From: Cranoglanis bouderius
Taxonomy: Eukaryota; Chordata; Actinopteri; Siluriformes; Cranoglanididae
NCBI GenBank assembly: GCA_023630585.1
Contig: CM042562.1
Location: 10,984,684-11,048,683 of the forward strand
Direction: 5' to 3'
DNA length: 64,000 nt
Part shown: positions 59,280-64,000 of the stretch, one piece after another
Layout: every line of letters begins with the position of its first letter
Numbering within the stretch: position 1 is the stretch's first letter
Program-made: the position numbers and the translations under genes
Notes under the pieces: generated by a model
The model's input: only the letters and a program-made list of their open reading frames with translations
Told to the model about the DNA's origin: nothing
The model's database searches: none

Positions 59280-60579
59280 GTGAGTGCTGAGTAATGATTT
59301 TAGCTCGCTGCTTTTATTGTAGTTTTTTATGCTAACGAGTCAAGATTAAAAAACAAAACAAAACCAAAAAAACCCAAAAAAAAAAACAAAGGAGCCAACC
59401 TGAGTGTAGTCTGTACATTCATCAGCCAGTTCAAGTTTAAATGAATTAGTAGGTAGGCTAGTTATTGTTTTCAATCCATAGAAAATAAGTCTCGACTAAA
59501 ATAACGACTAGTGGTTAAATCTGAGACGGCTCGCTGTTCACTAGATAAGGTGAAATAATAGCTTCTACACTCTCTATATATCCAAACTGTATCAAAATAT
59601 GTAGGAGTCGCCTCTAATATTTTGTTCTCGGTTTAGCATAATAGCTGGCAGTAACGGTCACATCACCTGTAGTAACGCTTGGCGTTGTCTTGGTTACGCA
59701 GCTACTGTAGCATCCCACTGTATGTAGCATACACACATGCACGCACGCGCGTTTGTCTTACTATCCTTGTGAGGAGCTTCCATTGACATGAATGCAGCTA
59801 ATTAATTCTTTGCCTACTAACCTTAACATTAACCTCAGTAACCAAAAAGAAACCTTTTGGCTCTTTTTTTTTTTTAAATATATAAAAAGCTGGAGTATTG
59901 GGGGGGGGGGTTATCCTCCAATACTCTTCTAGCCAGATGTATACAAGTTCAAAACTTGTAGATATTCCTATACTTGTGGGGACATTTGGTTCCAAGCAAG
60001 ATATAAAAACATGCCCATAAACACAAGTATTCCAGATAATTCTTCATGTATCATCTGGGGGGCTGTGATAATTTCTGTTGACGTAATGTTATGTAATCTT
60101 GCATAAATGGCAACCGTAAGACCTCGTAAAAGGTTACCATCCTATGTAGTATAGTCTCTGTGGTTTTCCTACACACCCTCTGCAATGTAATGTAGAAAAC
60201 TACATTAAAAGCTCATAAGGGCTTTTTGTGATCCTCTCACCTTATTAGTGAATAATTCGATTCGCTACCTAGCCTTTTTTATGCTGAGTCCTGCAGCAGC
60301 TTTTGAAAGACTCCACAATTTCCCAGGTGGCTTTGTGTTAGGATTTGAAATAGCTATATTACCTTTTCCTTTGCAGTCAACTTTTACTGCTTTAACCCTA
60401 AATCCTCTTTGACTGCATCTCAGAATCCTCCTCGAATCCCCTTAAATGCTTCATAGTTCAATCCTCTCCCATTTCAGATGAATACCACTGAATTTCTTAT
60501 TATTTTATATCCTTTATTATGTCTGGCTCTGAATCCGAGTCTACTGACCTCTTTCCCATTTATCTCAAGCTGAGGAAGG
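59280..60579. other. cep131 first intron
   Basis: About 1.3 kb, AT-rich, with a G run at 59899-59908 and an A-rich stretch at 59345-59392. I recognise no element in it. Confidence 0.5.
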
Positions 60580-63084
60580 ATGCACACTACTCGCAGTCCC
60601 GCGTCCATCCAGTCTGGAATGGCCGGTGACGCGATGGATCTGAGCTTGAGCGGATCTCAGCTTTCCATGGGCCGCAGACCCAGCAGTGCATCACCGGGAA
60701 AACACTTCTCCCGCTCTATATCTGTGTCTGTGGCCAGTGATGGACGTGGCAAACGCAACACACCGGTGAGTCTGCATCTTCTTAGACATTTCACAGAGTT
60801 TCAATCAGATTGTTCCTACCTGTAATATATTACAATTCCGCATATACTGCTGTCTGATATTGGGTGTGTGTATACGTCCAAGATATATCTCACTAATAAG
60901 GTTTGATTTAAATATAAAACAGTGGCATATAAGCTGCTATTATATGCAGTCTTCTACTTACCTCGAATATCAAATGAAGTGCTGCTGTTTAAGTGAAATC
61001 TGTATAATATTACATATAGCTAGCCAAAGGTTTTCTTACTTATTTTAAGTGAGGAATAAAAGATGACTGGGCATGCTGTTGCAGGAAAATAATCAACGAC
61101 AACCACCCTGAAGTTGATTAGCTTCCTGTTGTAGTAACAGCATATCCTGAAATATTTTATTCTTATACCACAGCAATCTGCAAACTCCATTAAAGAATGA
61201 CACATCATACTTTTTGTGTGAATGAAATGTGTGTATATGACATAACATAATCGTTTGGAATTCAGCCAGACAGAATATCCTAATGCACATGTTTGAAAGC
61301 CAGCAGCAGTTAAAACACATTATGCCACTGTAATGACTCTTTAATTGATGGGTTGTGCCTTCCTGTTGTTGGCAGGTTGATGGTGGGTTTGGGAGTTCCC
61401 GTGCCATTAAGAATCTGAGGCGATCAAACAGCACCACGCAGGTGAACCAGCAGGCCAACGCTAGACTCGGGTACAAAACATCACTTCCATTCCCTTTTAG
61501 TGTAAATGTGTTATAGTACATCTAGAAGCTCAGCTACCGAACTGGGAAAGTGTTACTAAATTCCTAAGAAACTATAACAACCTATTGGTGCAGAAGCAAA
61601 GTGGACTGTAAAAATTATAGCATTCAGTCTGCTAGTATGTTTTTAAGGTGGAGGAGATTTGCCACAGAGAATGACCACTGTGCAGAGACTTTCCATTCCA
61701 ATGGTGTCCAATTTTCTAATAAAACCCAGAACTGCAGGTTTCAGTTACAGCAGTTGTGCTGATCTCGGCTCAGTAACATTCCTAGGCAATGTATAGGTTA
61801 CTTTACAACATTCTGCACATTGCTTTCATTTATGTGAGTGATCAGAGAGGTGTCCCAGCTTGTTGCCTATATGTAGCGTGTATGCTCCAGGCATTGTCAT
61901 GCTTGGGCGATCACTCCTAAACTTTTAGGCTTTGCACTGCATGAAGGAGCCACAGCTGGCGTTTGGAAGATTTATCTTTTTTTTCTACAGACAATGGCTA
62001 TTGTGAGCTAGCGGCTGCTGCAGCAATATGGAGAAGGGCAGTGGGGGCGGCTTTGTCCTAAACAGGGAGGGGGGTAAGAGGGAAGCCTCTCGGGTTTCTG
62101 TCGAATGAGGCTGCAGTGAAAGGAGAAGTGTGCACACACCGGGAGGTTATTGTCCGGCAGCTGCCTTCACCCTCCCCTCACTCTGCCTACTTATCCTATA
62201 GAGAAGTAGAATAAAGAATAACCTTACGCTGTTCCCTCCTCATTTTTCTCATCAGTAGCTGTCATTCCCCGACCTCCCCTCCCCGAGTCGTGATGGAATG
62301 CACATTTTAAAATCAGTGTTGGACTGCTTTTCATTTGGCCAGCTGGCGTTCTGGATGTAAGGCCATGGTTCGGCATCAAGATGAGCAGCATCTGCCCACG
62401 TTGCCCATTCTGGATAGTCCAAGGCATTTAAATGTCTGGATAGAGGCGATAGCCATATGCTGGTGTGCATTTTCTGGGTTTGGCAAAGGCATCTGTGTTT
62501 CTTAATGGCTACCCTCTCATTGCATTCCTAAGCAAAGGCCTAACGCAGCTGTCCTCACAAAGCTGTCACCACAAAAAAGGCTTTTTTTCTTCTTTGAAAC
62601 GTTCATCTGATACGGTTAGCCATGCTCAGGATGGCTTGTTGTTTTTGTTGAAACATAGCTCCTGTGGGTATATCACTCATCACACCTGTTTTTCTTCTCA
62701 ATGTGTTAAGGCATACTAGTGATGTTAATATCTCCATGATGTTTGTGTATTGTGCACTGTGGAGCTTAAACCAAAAAAACAGGGTGTTTTTTTTTTTGTT
62801 GTTTTTTTTGACAAAGTAGACATTTGTGGAGTTTCTGATTTCATGCTAATTTTGACTGTGTGCATAAAGAATTGGAAAATGTCTAATGGTATTAATGTCT
62901 CTGGAACTGTATAAGGTGGAAGATAGAACAGAATCATAATAAAGGTTGATTACTTTTTTCTTTTTTTTTTCTGAAAAAGTGATTTGTACCAGTCCTCTTC
63001 AGAATGTGCTCAATGATTCACTTTTAGATGATTCAATGTGAATCATGATTCAGTGAATTGTTTTTACTGACTTTCATGAAATTC

Positions 63085-63152
<68 letters not shown>

Positions 63153-64000
63153 CTCTCAGTGAGGGCAATACAGAGGACTTCTTGGCTCTGTTTGACAGCA
63201 GCACTGATGGCCGCCGGAAACTAGCCAGCCTCACTAAGGCCTCCCCAGACCGCACAACATGGAACATTCTGGTACCACTCTACCCGAGTCATCATTTACC
63301 ACTGACTGACCTGCTGTTGTAGTTTCAGTGCTTTAGGAAATATTTATAAACTTTAATTTTGGAATATTTCATCTTTATAGTTCCTGTAAATGCATATGAA
63401 AATATACTAACCTTCTAATCATGTATGGGGTAATAGGTAGTAATAAGGTAATGATCAGTGAGCCGCTGGGATAGTTACAATGACTGGAAATTAATCTGTA
63501 TTAATTTCATAACTGTGTAATGTACAGTATGTAATATCTCATAACACAAATGTAGTTAGGGTTGAATTAGGGTTATCTTTGACAAATGTGCTTTGAAATA
63601 TAAGTAAAGTCATTATCTACAGTACATAAAATTGAACTCAACACACAATAAAATGCAAACCTAACCCACTTTAGTGATAATGGCAAGTTGCCCTATTTCT
63701 TTGGCAGTGCTGTGTGAATGACTGTTAAGAAACTTGCAGTGCAGTTCTACAAGGTAACCTGAGATGAGACCATAAAACTGTGGTTATACTGTCTGTCTTT
63801 TGTGAACAAATTGAAAGTAGTTTTCTGTGTGTGCCTGTGTGTGCCTGTGTGTGCCTGTGTGTGCCTGTGTGTGCCTGTGTGTGCCTGTGTGTGCCTGTGT
63901 GTGCCTGTGTGTGCCTGTGTGTGCCTGTGTGTGCGTGTTTAAGGACGACCAGCCACGAGCATTCCCGTTGCCCTCCAGCTCCCGCAGCACTTGCAGTATG
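60580..64000 (+). CDS. cep131: cep131 (AZI1), N-terminal exons; gene continues past the window
   Basis: Coding exons 60580-60765, 61376-61470, 63160-63271 and 63944 to the window end. The frame is continuous and GT/AG borders agree. The ATG at 60580 starts MHTTRSPASIQSG. The protein has DLSLSG, GRRPSSAS, then AIKNLRRSNSTTQVNQ, nearly identical to human CEP131 AINNLRRSNSTTQVSQ. DFLALFDSS follows, then TTWNIL and DDQPRAFPLPSSSRS (human NVLDDQPRGFTLPSNARS). CEP131 is a coiled-coil protein of centriolar satellites needed for cilium formation. Only about 150 N-terminal residues fall in this window; the coiled coils would lie downstream. Confidence 0.93.
61471..63159. other. 1.7-kb cep131 intron
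   Basis: Includes a GC-rich patch at about 62005-62165 with GGGGGCGG at 62042. T runs occur at about 62580-62590 and 62788-62808. No repeat family is recognised except the microsatellite at its 3' end. Confidence 0.45.
63088..63150. repeat. (CT)n microsatellite forming the acceptor tract of cep131 exon 3
   Basis: A pure CT tract of about 60 bp ending 9 bp before the AG at 63158-63159. It serves as the polypyrimidine tract of coding exon 3. Confidence 0.9.
63831..63934. repeat. 10-bp minisatellite (GTGCCTGTGT)n
   Basis: About ten copies of a 10-bp unit with almost no divergence, ending about 10 bp before the acceptor of cep131 coding exon 4 at 63944. Confidence 0.95.

Noticed and set aside
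63831..63934. CRISPR-like array of short repeats
   Set aside because: The 10-bp unit repeats without spacers, so it is a minisatellite, and the DNA is vertebrate.

Overview
This is eukaryotic, intron-rich DNA from a teleost fish. AT-rich introns carry many microsatellites, tRNA-derived SINEs, a 5S-derived SINE, LINE 3' ends and numerous Tc1-like DNA transposons. A long dispersed repeat at about 16212-17080 and the Tc1 families resemble repeats I associate with otophysan fishes, perhaps a catfish; that placement is an inference from memory.

Layout, with every recognised gene on the + strand. (1) 272-2088: the last two coding exons of nploc4, ending in its NZF zinc finger. (2) 3953-5485: a decayed Tc1-like transposon. 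(3) 6876-7997: a small three-exon gene for a predicted secreted 150-residue coiled-coil protein that I do not recognise. (4) About 9440-58521: a nearly complete rnf213 (mysterin) gene. It has a non-coding first exon just downstream of an interferon-type GAAA-repeat promoter element, then 62 coding exons that I could splice by hand into one uninterrupted frame of about 5,182 codons, then a 3' UTR with AATAAA at 58516. (5) About 58900-64000 (continuing off the window): the 5' end of cep131, with a CCAAT-rich promoter, a non-coding first exon and four coding exons.

rnf213 encodes a giant dynein-like AAA+ E3 ubiquitin ligase. The order is a lysine-rich N-terminus, a helical stalk, the AAA ring (AAA2, AAA3 and AAA4 motifs visible), a RING finger at residues 3997-4035, an RZ finger around residues 4495-4518, and a helical C-terminal domain. 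The fish protein has two long acidic, Ser-rich insertions in the AAA region.

The introns of rnf213 have been invaded repeatedly by Tc1-like elements. These include a three-level nest (14981-18700), two copies of one family in opposite orientation (39001-40011 and 45816-46946), and a 35-nt micro-exon of the RZ finger sandwiched between two Tc1 elements. The three named genes have human orthologues that all lie on 17q25.3, so this looks like conserved vertebrate synteny. I found no wholly new system. The best leads are the micro-exon architecture, the interferon element, the unnamed secreted-protein gene and several fold-back structures.
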